Below are positions 1 to 5,703 of a DNA stretch of 5,708 nucleotides, one piece after another. The stretch comes from Ruminococcus flavefaciens (lineage in GTDB: Bacteria; Bacillota; Clostridia; Oscillospirales; Ruminococcaceae). The notes under the pieces are model-generated. The model saw nothing but the letters and a program-made list of their open reading frames with translations. It had not been told where the DNA came from and did not search any database. The stretch covers positions 1 through 5,708 of the forward strand of contig CADBQF010000185.1 in NCBI GenBank assembly GCA_902796705.1, written 5' to 3'. Both the position numbers and the translations under genes were made by a program. Position 1 is the stretch's first letter. The number at the start of each line of letters is the position of its first letter.

Positions 1-299
1 AGTTCGTTCGAGTGGCCGTCCGGAGTGATCTCGACTCTGCCGCTGCCGCCTTCGGATATGCTTTCTTCATCATCGGAAGAAGTCTCCTCCCCGGTAGTTT
101 CCTCTTCGGTCTCTTCGGTAGTTTCAGCAGTAGTTTCCTCTTCGGAAGCTTCTGCTTCGGTCTCTTCTTCGGAACTTTCTTCTGCGGAAGCAGAACTCTC
201 AGCCGCATCTGTTGCCTTGTCTTCCTCATCGTGACCGCATGAAGCGAGAGAGAAAGTGAAAACAGAACATACAGCCAGGAGTGCTATGAGTTTTTTCAT
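1..299 (-). CDS. Putative secreted lipoprotein, N-terminal part (C-terminus outside window)
   Basis: The gene reads leftwards from an ATG at 299-297 and stays open to the window edge, giving 99 full codons. The protein starts with MKK, then a hydrophobic stretch (about residues 4-19), and a lipobox LASC at residues 18-21. It should therefore be lipidated on Cys21 and anchored on the outer face of the cytoplasmic membrane. Residues 23-83 are low-complexity and very acidic: about 24 of 61 residues are Glu, mixed with Ser, Thr and Ala. This looks like a disordered spacer. Residues 84-99 (GGSGRVEITPDG...) look like the start of a folded domain, which is cut off, so no function can be given. A ribosome binding site (AAGGAG) lies 7 bases upstream of the start and a strong promoter lies further upstream. 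Confidence is high that this is a lipoprotein gene; nothing supports a specific role. Confidence 0.85.
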   Translation of the reverse strand, partial: MKKLIALLAVCSVFTFSLASCGHDEEDKATDAAESSASAEESSEEETEAEASEEETTAETTEETEEETTGEETSSDDEESISEGGSGRVEITPDGHSNE

Positions 300-306
300 A
301 TTTTTT

Positions 307-312
307 CTCCTT
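307..312 (-). promoter_or_regulatory. Ribosome binding site of the lipoprotein gene
   Basis: The minus strand reads AAGGAG here, 7 bases before the ATG at 299. It fixes the start of a gene whose other end lies outside the window. Confidence 0.85.
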
Positions 313-344
313 AAAATAAAGGGTGTGTAGCTTTTACAAATAGC

Positions 345-373
345 ATTATATCACAGGATATCGTTATTTTCAA
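345..373 (-). promoter_or_regulatory. Sigma-A-type promoter of the lipoprotein gene
   Basis: On the minus strand the -35 box is TTGAAA (373-368) and the -10 box is a perfect TATAAT (350-345), separated by 17 bases. TG one base upstream of the -10 box makes it an extended -10. Transcription would start near position 338, giving a leader of roughly 39 bases that includes the ribosome binding site. This is inferred from consensus match and position; no start site has been measured. Confidence 0.8.
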
Positions 374-452
374 GCAATTATTCAAAAATTATCCGTACTG
401 TAACAAATTAGAAATCATTATTGGTAAAAAGATACAATTGATATCGAAACTG

Positions 453-484
453 TGCTGATTTTACAGCAAAAACTGATAACAGTT
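453..484. repeat. Two tandem small inverted repeats, possible operator sites
   Basis: Two perfect 5-bp inverted repeats stand side by side. TGCTG (453-457) pairs with CAGCA (464-468) across a 6-base spacer, and AACTG (471-475) pairs with CAGTT (480-484) across a 4-base spacer. Both contain the pattern CTGAT...ACAG, and their centres are about 17 bp apart. They end 9 bases upstream of the -35 box of the phosphatase promoter, where an activator or repressor could bind. Short inverted repeats are common by chance in AT-rich DNA, so the regulatory reading is weak. Confidence 0.3.
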
Positions 485-493
485 GTTACACTA

Positions 494-522
494 TTGAAAT
501 TTTTCTTTAAATATGGTATAAT
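494..522 (+). promoter_or_regulatory. Sigma-A-type promoter of the phosphatase-pth-mfd unit
   Basis: The -35 box TTGAAA (494-499) and a perfect -10 box TATAAT (517-522) are 17 bases apart, with TG one base upstream of the -10 box (514-515). The expected transcription start is near 529-530. That leaves a leader of only about 16 bases, filled mostly by the ribosome binding site. It is the only strong promoter I see for the three plus-strand genes and probably drives all of them. Confidence 0.85.
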
Positions 523-531
523 CTGTCATTA

Positions 532-539
532 GAGGTGAG
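532..539 (+). promoter_or_regulatory. Ribosome binding site of the phosphatase gene
   Basis: GAGGTGAG lies just upstream of the ATG at 546, with the AGGTG core (533-537) ending 8 bases before it. This supports that start, which also places the HTH metal motif at the very N-terminus as expected for a PHP enzyme. Confidence 0.8.
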
Positions 540-545
540 AGAAAG

Positions 546-1340
546 ATGTTCGCTAATTTTCATACGCATACTTACAGGTGCGGCCATGCCTGTGGTACGG
601 ACAGGGAATATATCGAGGAAGCTGTCGCAGGCGGAATAAAAGTCCTCGGATTCTCCGACCACTGCCCATGGGTGTTCGATGACGGCTATGTTTCGGGTAC
701 GAGAATGTCACCGGCAGAGCTGGACGGTTATTTTTATTCGCTCACGTCGCTGAAAAGGGAGTATTCTTCCGATATCGACATATATATAGGTTTTGAGAGC
801 GAATATATCCCGGAGCTTATGGAGGCTCAGGATAAACTGCTTGCGGATTATCCGCTCGATTATATGATACTCGGTGAACATTTCACACAGAGAGAGCCGT
901 ATTCGCCGTATACGGGATATCCGTCGGGAAGTGCCGCAGAGCTTGAAAGATATGTCGATCTTATAATAGAGGGAATGGACTCCGGCAGATACTTCTACAC
1001 CGCTCACCCTGACCTTTTCAACTTCACCGGGAGCGAGGAAGTCCTCGACAGGCAGTACAGGAGACTTTGCAGATATTTTAAGGAAAAGGGACTTCCGGCA
1101 GAGATAAACCTGCTCGGCCTTTGCGGAGGAAGACATTACCCCTCCGGCAGATTTTTCGATATAGCCGCAGAAACAGGTCTGAAAGCCGTTATCGGCTGTG
1201 ATGCACATTCTCCCGATGTCCTCTCTGACAGGGGAAAGATATCGGCGTGCGTTGATTTTGCAGAAAAACACGGGATAGAGATAATGGACGGCAGTGAGTT
1301 CTTCTCTGCCTTCCTTACATATAAAGGAGGAAACAAATGA
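546..1340 (+). CDS. hisK: PHP-family histidinol-phosphatase (HisJ/HisK type)
   Basis: This 264-residue protein is a PHP-domain metallophosphatase, close in length to the Bacillus enzyme HisK/YtvP (about 268). That family removes phosphate from L-histidinol phosphate in the cytoplasm, the penultimate stage of histidine synthesis. The expected metal ligands are present: His6 and His8 (HTHT), His14, Asp38-His39 (FSDHCP), Glu84 (GFESEY), His112 (GEHF), His154 (AHPDL), Glu187 (EIN) and Asp219-His221 (GCDAH). The start is supported by a promoter and ribosome binding site. The stop overlaps the start of pth (ATGA), and the pth ribosome binding site lies inside its last codons. No other histidine gene is next to it, so the substrate rests on family likeness; a related phosphomonoester is possible. 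PHP fold: very sure. Histidinol phosphate as substrate: moderately sure. Confidence 0.88.
   Translation: MFANFHTHTYRCGHACGTDREYIEEAVAGGIKVLGFSDHCPWVFDDGYVSGTRMSPAELDGYFYSLTSLKREYSSDIDIYIGFESEYIPELMEAQDKLLADYPLDYMILGEHFTQREPYSPYTGYPSGSAAELERYVDLIIEGMDSGRYFYTAHPDLFNFTGSEEVLDRQYRRLCRYFKEKGLPAEINLLGLCGGRHYPSGRFFDIAAETGLKAVIGCDAHSPDVLSDRGKISACVDFAEKHGIEIMDGSEFFSAFLTYKGGNK
1323..1330 (+). promoter_or_regulatory. Ribosome binding site of pth, inside the phosphatase gene
   Basis: AAAGGAGG is almost fully complementary to the 16S rRNA 3' end and lies 6 bases before the ATG at 1337. It is embedded in the codons for the last residues (YKGGNK) of the upstream protein. This decides the pth start and argues that its unusual N-terminal extension is really translated. 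Confidence 0.9.
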
Positions 1341-1963
1341 GTATTTTTGATCTGTTCGACCGTATCTCCTCTGATACGACAAAGCCAAATGGTAAAATAG
1401 AATATGTGATAACCGGTCTGGGAAATCCCGGACTTGAATATGAGGGTACGAGACATAATGCCGGTTTCTGCGTTCTTGATATGCTTGCAGAACAGCTCGG
1501 CACAAAGATCGACCGCCTCAGATTCAAGGGCAAGACGGCAGAAGTCACCATTGAGGGCGTCCGCTGTCTTCTTCTGAAACCTACTACCTATATGAACAAC
1601 AGCGGCGAATCAGTCGTTCAGGCTCTTGAGTTCTACAAGATAGATGCCTCTAAGCTGATAGTCGTGTGCGACGATATATCCCTCGATGCAGGAAAGCTGC
1701 GTATCCGCAGGAAAGGCAGTCACGGCGGCCATAACGGTCTGAGGAGCATCGTTGACCTCACCGGCAGAGAGGACTTCCAGAGGATAAAAATTGGAGTAGG
1801 CAAGAAGCCTCACCCCGATTATGACCTTGCAAAATGGGTGCTTGGCAAGTTCGGAAAGGAAGATTCCGAAAAAATGGAGGAGTCTTCAAAAAATGCCTGC
1901 GAGTGCATAAAACTCATGGTGCAGGACAAGACAGACGAAGCTATGAACAAGTACAATTCCTGA
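1337..1963 (+). CDS. pth: Peptidyl-tRNA hydrolase (Pth)
   Basis: Pth cleaves the ester bond of peptidyl-tRNAs that fall off the ribosome, freeing the tRNA; it is a cytoplasmic, normally essential enzyme. The family signatures are all present: GLGNPG (residues 27-32, with Asn30), TRHNAGF (38-44) with the catalytic base His40 (His20 in E. coli), PTTYMNNSG (82-90) with Asn87, an Asp pair at 112-113 beside the active site, GGHNGLRSI (130-138) with His132 and Asn133, and IGVGKKP (152-158). At 208 residues it is longer than the usual 185-195. About 20 residues (MSIFDLFDRISS...) precede the normal start of the domain; no internal ATG offers a better start, and the ribosome binding site fits this one. 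It overlaps the upstream gene by 4 bases and is followed by mfd after 38 bases, a common Firmicute order. Confidence 0.97.
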   Translation: MSIFDLFDRISSDTTKPNGKIEYVITGLGNPGLEYEGTRHNAGFCVLDMLAEQLGTKIDRLRFKGKTAEVTIEGVRCLLLKPTTYMNNSGESVVQALEFYKIDASKLIVVCDDISLDAGKLRIRRKGSHGGHNGLRSIVDLTGREDFQRIKIGVGKKPHPDYDLAKWVLGKFGKEDSEKMEESSKNACECIKLMVQDKTDEAMNKYNS

Positions 1964-1964
1964 T

Positions 1965-1988
1965 CCGGCAGTGACCGGCATTATTTTT
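1965..1988 (+). terminator. Weak hairpin with T-rich tail between pth and mfd
   Basis: CCGG (1965-1968) can pair with CCGG (1975-1978) over a 6-base loop, followed by CA and TTATTTTT (1981-1988). The stem has only 4 pairs, so it could at most cause partial termination or slow polymerase before mfd. CCGGCA is also simply a direct repeat here (1965-1970 and 1975-1980). No new promoter is visible between the genes, so read-through into mfd must be substantial. Confidence 0.2.
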
Positions 1989-1989
1989 C

Positions 1990-1993
1990 GGAG
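1990..1993 (+). promoter_or_regulatory. Ribosome binding site of mfd
   Basis: GGAG lies 8 bases upstream of the ATG at 2002. It is modest compared with the pth site but at standard spacing, and supports this start. Confidence 0.65.
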
Positions 1994-2001
1994 CTGATAA
2001 A

Positions 2002-5000
2002 ATGAGCATATTCCAGCAGCTTTTCAGCGAACTGGCAGGATACAAGAGTATCCGTGAAGCAATTGAAAAAAAGATATCGCCTGTCTCAGTGACGGGCCTT
2101 TCGCATATACACCGTGCCTGTCTCGTGCATTCGCTAAGCGGCGGAAAGGTGAACCTTGTCATATGCGGTTCGGAGGCAGAGGCCAAGAAACTCTGCGATG
2201 ATATAAACATGATGTCAGGCGGCGAGGAGGCTGTGCTTTTCCCGTCGAAGGAACTCGTCTTCACGCCTGTTGACAGTGCAAACCATGAATACGAATATAT
2301 GAGAATATCCGCTCTCACAAAGGCGGTGAAAGGTCAGTGCAGCGTCATCTGTGCGAGCATCGAAGCCGTGATGCAGCCTGTAATACCTGTGGGAGTGCTC
2401 ATAGCTTCCGGGATAGAGCTTTCGCAGGGGCAGGAAGTCGATATAAAGCAGCTCAGCCTGACTTTAGCGAAATGCGGCTATCAGAGATGCGAAAAGGTCG
2501 AGGGTGCTTCTCAGTTCTCGGTCAGGGGTTCTATCGTGGATATCTACCCTGTGCAGGCTGACAGGCCTGTCCGTCTCGAACTCTGGGGCGATGAGATAGA
2601 TACTATAAATGAATTCGAGACTGATACACAGCGTCGTACCGATCCGCTCGACAAGGTTGAGATATCCCCGGCGAGCGAGATGCTATACGACAGCGATGAG
2701 CTTGCTGACAAGATAGAAACTCTCATCAAAGGCGTGAGAGGAAAGCACGCCGATGCTGTCCGTGAGAGACTCGGTGCTGATATCCGCAGGCTCAGGGCAG
2801 GCGAACTTCTCGTTCATGCACAGAAATATTACAGCCTTATCTACGGTCGGCCGTCCACAGTGTTCGACTATATCGACGGAGTCGTCATATTCAGCGACTA
2901 TTCCGATGTGATGAACACTTCTTCCGGCATCACGAAGCACTATCTTGAAGATGTGAAGATACTCATGGAAGACGGTCAGCTCTGCAAGGGACTGGGCGAT
3001 CACTGCCTTGAACTGCCTGTGATACAGAATATCGCAGATAAGCACATCTGCTTCTACCTCAGCAGCTTCATGCAGGGCGGAGAGAGGATAAACTTCCGCA
3101 GGCTCGTGAGCTTCGAGGCGATGCAGACGGCTCAGTGGAGCGGCGAGATGCAGCAGCTCGTTGAGGATCTCACCGATTACCGCAGACGTGGCTACAGAAT
3201 GATACTCTGTGCCGGAAGTGAGAAAACTCTCCCGATAATATGCGACGATCTCCGTGATGAGGGCATTTCGTGCGGACTCATATCTAACGGAGAAGTCCCG
3301 GAGCGTGGAAGAGTCGTCCTCATGTCCGGTTCGTTCAGCGGAGGATTTGAATTCCCGGAGAACAAGACTGTTCTTATAACGCAGGGCAGATCGCTCGATA
3401 CTTCAGCGAAAAAACGACGCAAAAAGAAAAACAAGGCCGAGGAGATACGCAGTCTTGCTGATATCTCAGAAGGCGATCTTGTTGTTCACTCCGGCCACGG
3501 TATCGGAAGGTTCGTCGGCATACGCAAGCTCGAATTCGACGGAGTTACAAAGGATTACATAACGATACAGTACGCCGGAACTGATAAACTCTATATACCC
3601 GTCACTCAGCTCGATATGGTATCGAAGTACATCGGCCCGAGAGATGACAGCGGCGTTAAACTGAATAAACTTTCCTCTAATGAATGGCAGAAAACGAGGA
3701 ACAATGTTAAGAGAGCCGTAAAAGATATGGCTCATGAACTTATCGCACTCTACGCTAAACGTGAAAAGAGCGTCGGATTCGCTTTCTATCCCGACGACGA
3801 GATACAGCGTGAGTTCGAGGAGCGTTTCCCGTATGTGGAGACTGACGATCAGTTGCAGTCTATCAGTGAGATAAAATCCGACATGGAGAGGGGAAGACCT
3901 ATGGAGCGTCTCCTCTGCGGAGATGTCGGCTTCGGAAAGACGGAAGTTGCTTTCCGTGCGGCAATGAAGTGCATACTCTCAGGAAAACAGTGTGCATTGC
4001 TCGCACCGACGACCGTTCTTGCGTATCAGCATTATCAGACGGCTGTGCGGAGATTCGAGCATTTCCCGGTCAATGTGGAACTTCTTTCAAGATACCGCAG
4101 TCCGAAGCAACAGGCGGAGATAATCAAAAAGCTCAAACAGGGCAGGATCGATCTCCTCATCGGTACTCACAAGATAATACAGAAGAGCGTCGTCTTCAAG
4201 GATCTCGGCCTTGCGATAATCGACGAGGAACAGCGTTTCGGAGTCGCTCACAAGGAAAAATTCAAAGAGAGCTTCACCGGAGTCGATGTGCTTATGCTCT
4301 CGGCTACGCCTATTCCGAGAACGCTCAACATGGCTATGAGCGGCATAAGGGATATGTCCGTTCTCGAAGAACCTCCGCAGGACAGATATCCGGTGCAGAC
4401 CTACGTTATCGAATACAACGCAGGAACGATCATACAGGCTATCGTGCGTGAGCTTCGCCGTGGCGGACAGGTATATTATATCCACAACAGGATAGAAACT
4501 ATCCAGGCTTGTGCGGCGAAATTGCAGGAATTTCTTCCTGATGCAAGGATAGCCTATGCTCACGGTCAGATGACCGAGGACGAGATGTCCGATATATGGG
4601 AACAGCTCGTTGAACATGAGATTGATATACTCGTATGTACTACTATTATAGAGACAGGTGTCGATGTGCCTAATGTAAATACTCTCATCATAGATGATTC
4701 CGACAGATTCGGACTCTCACAGCTCTATCAGCTCAGAGGACGTGTCGGAAGATCTAACAGGAGAGGATACGCATACTTCACCTACAAAAAAGACAAAGTC
4801 CTTACAGAAGTCGCATCTAAGCGTTTGAGTGCGATGAGGGAATTCACACAGTTCGGAAGCGGCTTCCGCATAGCTCTGCGTGACCTTGAGATACGTGGAG
4901 CAGGCAGTATCCTCGGAGGAAGACAGCACGGCCATATGGAAGCTGTCGGCTATGATATGTACCTCCGCCTGCTTTCGGAAGCCATTGCAGAGGAAAAGGG

Positions 5001-5460
5001 CGAGAAACCGGAGAAGATACCGGAATGTCTCGTCGATATCCAGATAGATGCCCATATCCCGGAGAAGTATATCTCCAGCCTCAATCAGAGGATCGATGTC
5101 TACAGGAAGATAATGACGGTCAATGACGACAGCGACAAGACTGATCTTCTTGACGAACTCATCGACCGCTACGGCGAACCGCCGTCATCTGTCGTGGGAC
5201 TTGTCGATGTTTCGCTTCTCAGGAACAAGGCGGCACATCTCGGCATAACGGAGATATCGCAGAAAAACGGTGCTATGTACTTCTACACGGAATATCTCGC
5301 ACCGGAGCAGATAGCTGCTCTCTCGGCGGCATATAAGGGCAGGATAACATTCAACGGAATGGGCAGATCGTATGTATCAGTAAAGATATCGCCCAAGGTA
5401 CGTCCTTTTGACATGATGAAAGAGACAGTGGACATCGTATTTGACAACAGGAAAATGTGA
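2002..5460 (+). CDS. mfd: Transcription-repair coupling factor Mfd
   Basis: Mfd is an ATP-driven DNA translocase that pushes stalled RNA polymerase off DNA and recruits UvrA to start strand-specific excision repair. The 1152 residues match the full family length (E. coli 1148). In order: a UvrB-like N-terminal module (about 1-340) with RGSIVDIYP (175-183) and RLELW (191-195), where Arg175, Arg191 and Trp195 align with the UvrA-contact residues Arg165, Arg181 and Phe185 of E. coli; a linker with a basic patch (about 470-482, KKRRKKKNK); the CarD-like RNA polymerase-binding domain (about 485-555, GDLVVHSGHGIGRFVG); the RecG-like motor with Walker A GDVGFGKT (640-647), motif Ia APTTVLA (668-674), GTHK (721-724), DEEQ (741-744), SATPIPRT (767-774), TTIIETGVDVPN (880-891) and QLRGRVGR (910-917); the translocation motif region (954-990); and the C-terminal autoinhibitory TRCF domain (about 1011-1115). 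No frameshift or lost motif is seen. It is probably co-transcribed with pth. Confidence 0.98.
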   Translation: MSIFQQLFSELAGYKSIREAIEKKISPVSVTGLSHIHRACLVHSLSGGKVNLVICGSEAEAKKLCDDINMMSGGEEAVLFPSKELVFTPVDSANHEYEYMRISALTKAVKGQCSVICASIEAVMQPVIPVGVLIASGIELSQGQEVDIKQLSLTLAKCGYQRCEKVEGASQFSVRGSIVDIYPVQADRPVRLELWGDEIDTINEFETDTQRRTDPLDKVEISPASEMLYDSDELADKIETLIKGVRGKHADAVRERLGADIRRLRAGELLVHAQKYYSLIYGRPSTVFDYIDGVVIFSDYSDVMNTSSGITKHYLEDVKILMEDGQLCKGLGDHCLELPVIQNIADKHICFYLSSFMQGGERINFRRLVSFEAMQTAQWSGEMQQLVEDLTDYRRRGYRMILCAGSEKTLPIICDDLRDEGISCGLISNGEVPERGRVVLMSGSFSGGFEFPENKTVLITQGRSLDTSAKKRRKKKNKAEEIRSLADISEGDLVVHSGHGIGRFVGIRKLEFDGVTKDYITIQYAGTDKLYIPVTQLDMVSKYIGPRDDSGVKLNKLSSNEWQKTRNNVKRAVKDMAHELIALYAKREKSVGFAFYPDDEIQREFEERFPYVETDDQLQSISEIKSDMERGRPMERLLCGDVGFGKTEVAFRAAMKCILSGKQCALLAPTTVLAYQHYQTAVRRFEHFPVNVELLSRYRSPKQQAEIIKKLKQGRIDLLIGTHKIIQKSVVFKDLGLAIIDEEQRFGVAHKEKFKESFTGVDVLMLSATPIPRTLNMAMSGIRDMSVLEEPPQDRYPVQTYVIEYNAGTIIQAIVRELRRGGQVYYIHNRIETIQACAAKLQEFLPDARIAYAHGQMTEDEMSDIWEQLVEHEIDILVCTTIIETGVDVPNVNTLIIDDSDRFGLSQLYQLRGRVGRSNRRGYAYFTYKKDKVLTEVASKRLSAMREFTQFGSGFRIALRDLEIRGAGSILGGRQHGHMEAVGYDMYLRLLSEAIAEEKGEKPEKIPECLVDIQIDAHIPEKYISSLNQRIDVYRKIMTVNDDSDKTDLLDELIDRYGEPPSSVVGLVDVSLLRNKAAHLGITEISQKNGAMYFYTEYLAPEQIAALSAAYKGRITFNGMGRSYVSVKISPKVRPFDMMKETVDIVFDNRKM

Positions 5461-5476
5461 CGGATACGTGAAAACT

Positions 5477-5593
5477 ATGCAATTAATATTAAATGAATTA
5501 TCTTTTGAAGATCTGAACAGTTTGCCGGCTGAACGGTGTTATGCGAAAAATCCGGACTTCTGTTTATTCTTCATAAACAAAAACGTGAGCTGA
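5477..5593 (+). CDS. Doubtful 38-residue ORF after mfd
   Basis: An ATG at 5477 opens 38 codons (MQLILNELSF...) ending at TGA 5591-5593. An in-frame GTG lies three codons earlier at 5468. No proper ribosome binding site precedes either start; only GGA at 5462-5464 is near. The codons are AT-rich (TTA, ATA) unlike mfd, and I do not recognise the peptide. It has no predicted signal peptide or membrane segment. It may be chance, or the remnant of the start of a larger protein, since stops follow quickly in this frame. It is listed because it is the only ORF of note in this gap. Confidence 0.15.
   Translation: MQLILNELSFEDLNSLPAERCYAKNPDFCLFFINKNVS
5561..5579. repeat. Perfect 7-bp inverted repeat
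   Basis: TGTTTAT (5561-5567) and ATAAACA (5573-5579) are exact reverse complements around the 5-base loop TCTTC. The stem is AT-rich, and in the plus direction it is followed by A residues rather than a T run, so it is not a standard terminator for mfd. It could be a protein-binding site or chance. Confidence 0.35.
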
Positions 5594-5600
5594 TAGCTAA

Positions 5601-5640
5601 TTATGTTAAATAAGTTTGTCTGATATGCTATTTGACATAA
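5601..5640. repeat. 12-bp imperfect inverted repeat overlapping a promoter
   Basis: TTATGTTAAATA (5601-5612) matches the reverse complement of TATTTGACATAA (5629-5640) at 11 of 12 positions, with 16 bases between the arms. The single mismatch would be a G-U pair in RNA, so a transcript reading through from mfd could form a continuous 12-pair stem, followed by a T-rich stretch (CGTTTTGTTT, 5641-5650). That makes it a candidate intrinsic terminator for the mfd unit, although the AT-rich stem is not very stable. The right arm contains the -35 box of the next promoter, so it could instead be an operator. Confidence 0.45.
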
Positions 5641-5660
5641 CGTTTTGTTTGTGATATAAT
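5632..5660 (+). promoter_or_regulatory. Consensus sigma-A-type promoter for the next gene
   Basis: The -35 box TTGACA (5632-5637) and -10 box TATAAT (5655-5660) both match consensus exactly, with the ideal 17-base spacer and TG one base upstream of the -10 box (5652-5653). Transcription would start near 5667 and run off the right edge. With such a strong core, control would more likely act by repression or in the leader than by activation. Confidence 0.88.
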
Positions 5661-5690
5661 CGTGATTATAGATCAAAGTGCGTGATGCAC

Positions 5691-5703
5691 AGGAGCAAAG
5701 GAG
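5691..5703 (+). promoter_or_regulatory. Tandem Shine-Dalgarno sequences of the next gene
   Basis: AGGAG (5691-5695) and AAAGGAG (5697-5703) lie at the right edge, about 24-36 bases after the expected transcription start. The second suggests an ATG just beyond position 5708. The first is 7 bases from a GTG at 5703-5705, which could be an alternative start. The window ends too soon to choose, and the gene product is unknown. Confidence 0.6.

Noticed and set aside
12..242. Plus-strand ORFs of Ser/Phe/Val-rich sequence
   Set aside because: They are the complement of the acidic Glu/Ser/Thr repeat of the minus-strand lipoprotein. The minus frame has a start, ribosome binding site, promoter and lipobox; these have none.
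708..1505. 265-codon minus-strand ORF
   Set aside because: It lies opposite the phosphatase gene and the start of pth, has no recognisable domain, and exists because the coding frame avoids certain codons on the other strand.
1337..2013. Pth and Mfd both begin with MSIF, suggesting a shared or duplicated N-terminus
   Set aside because: The likeness ends after four residues and the codons differ, so chance is the simpler explanation.
3969..4451. 160-codon plus-strand ORF within mfd
   Set aside because: It overlaps the intact helicase core of Mfd in another frame and its composition shows no protein family.
4087..4617. 176-codon minus-strand ORF within mfd
   Set aside because: It is antisense to conserved motor motifs, with no visible ribosome binding site or domain.
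5483..5492. 10-bp palindrome TTAATATTAA after mfd
   Set aside because: It has no loop or T-rich tail for a terminator, and AT-only palindromes of this size are common in such DNA.
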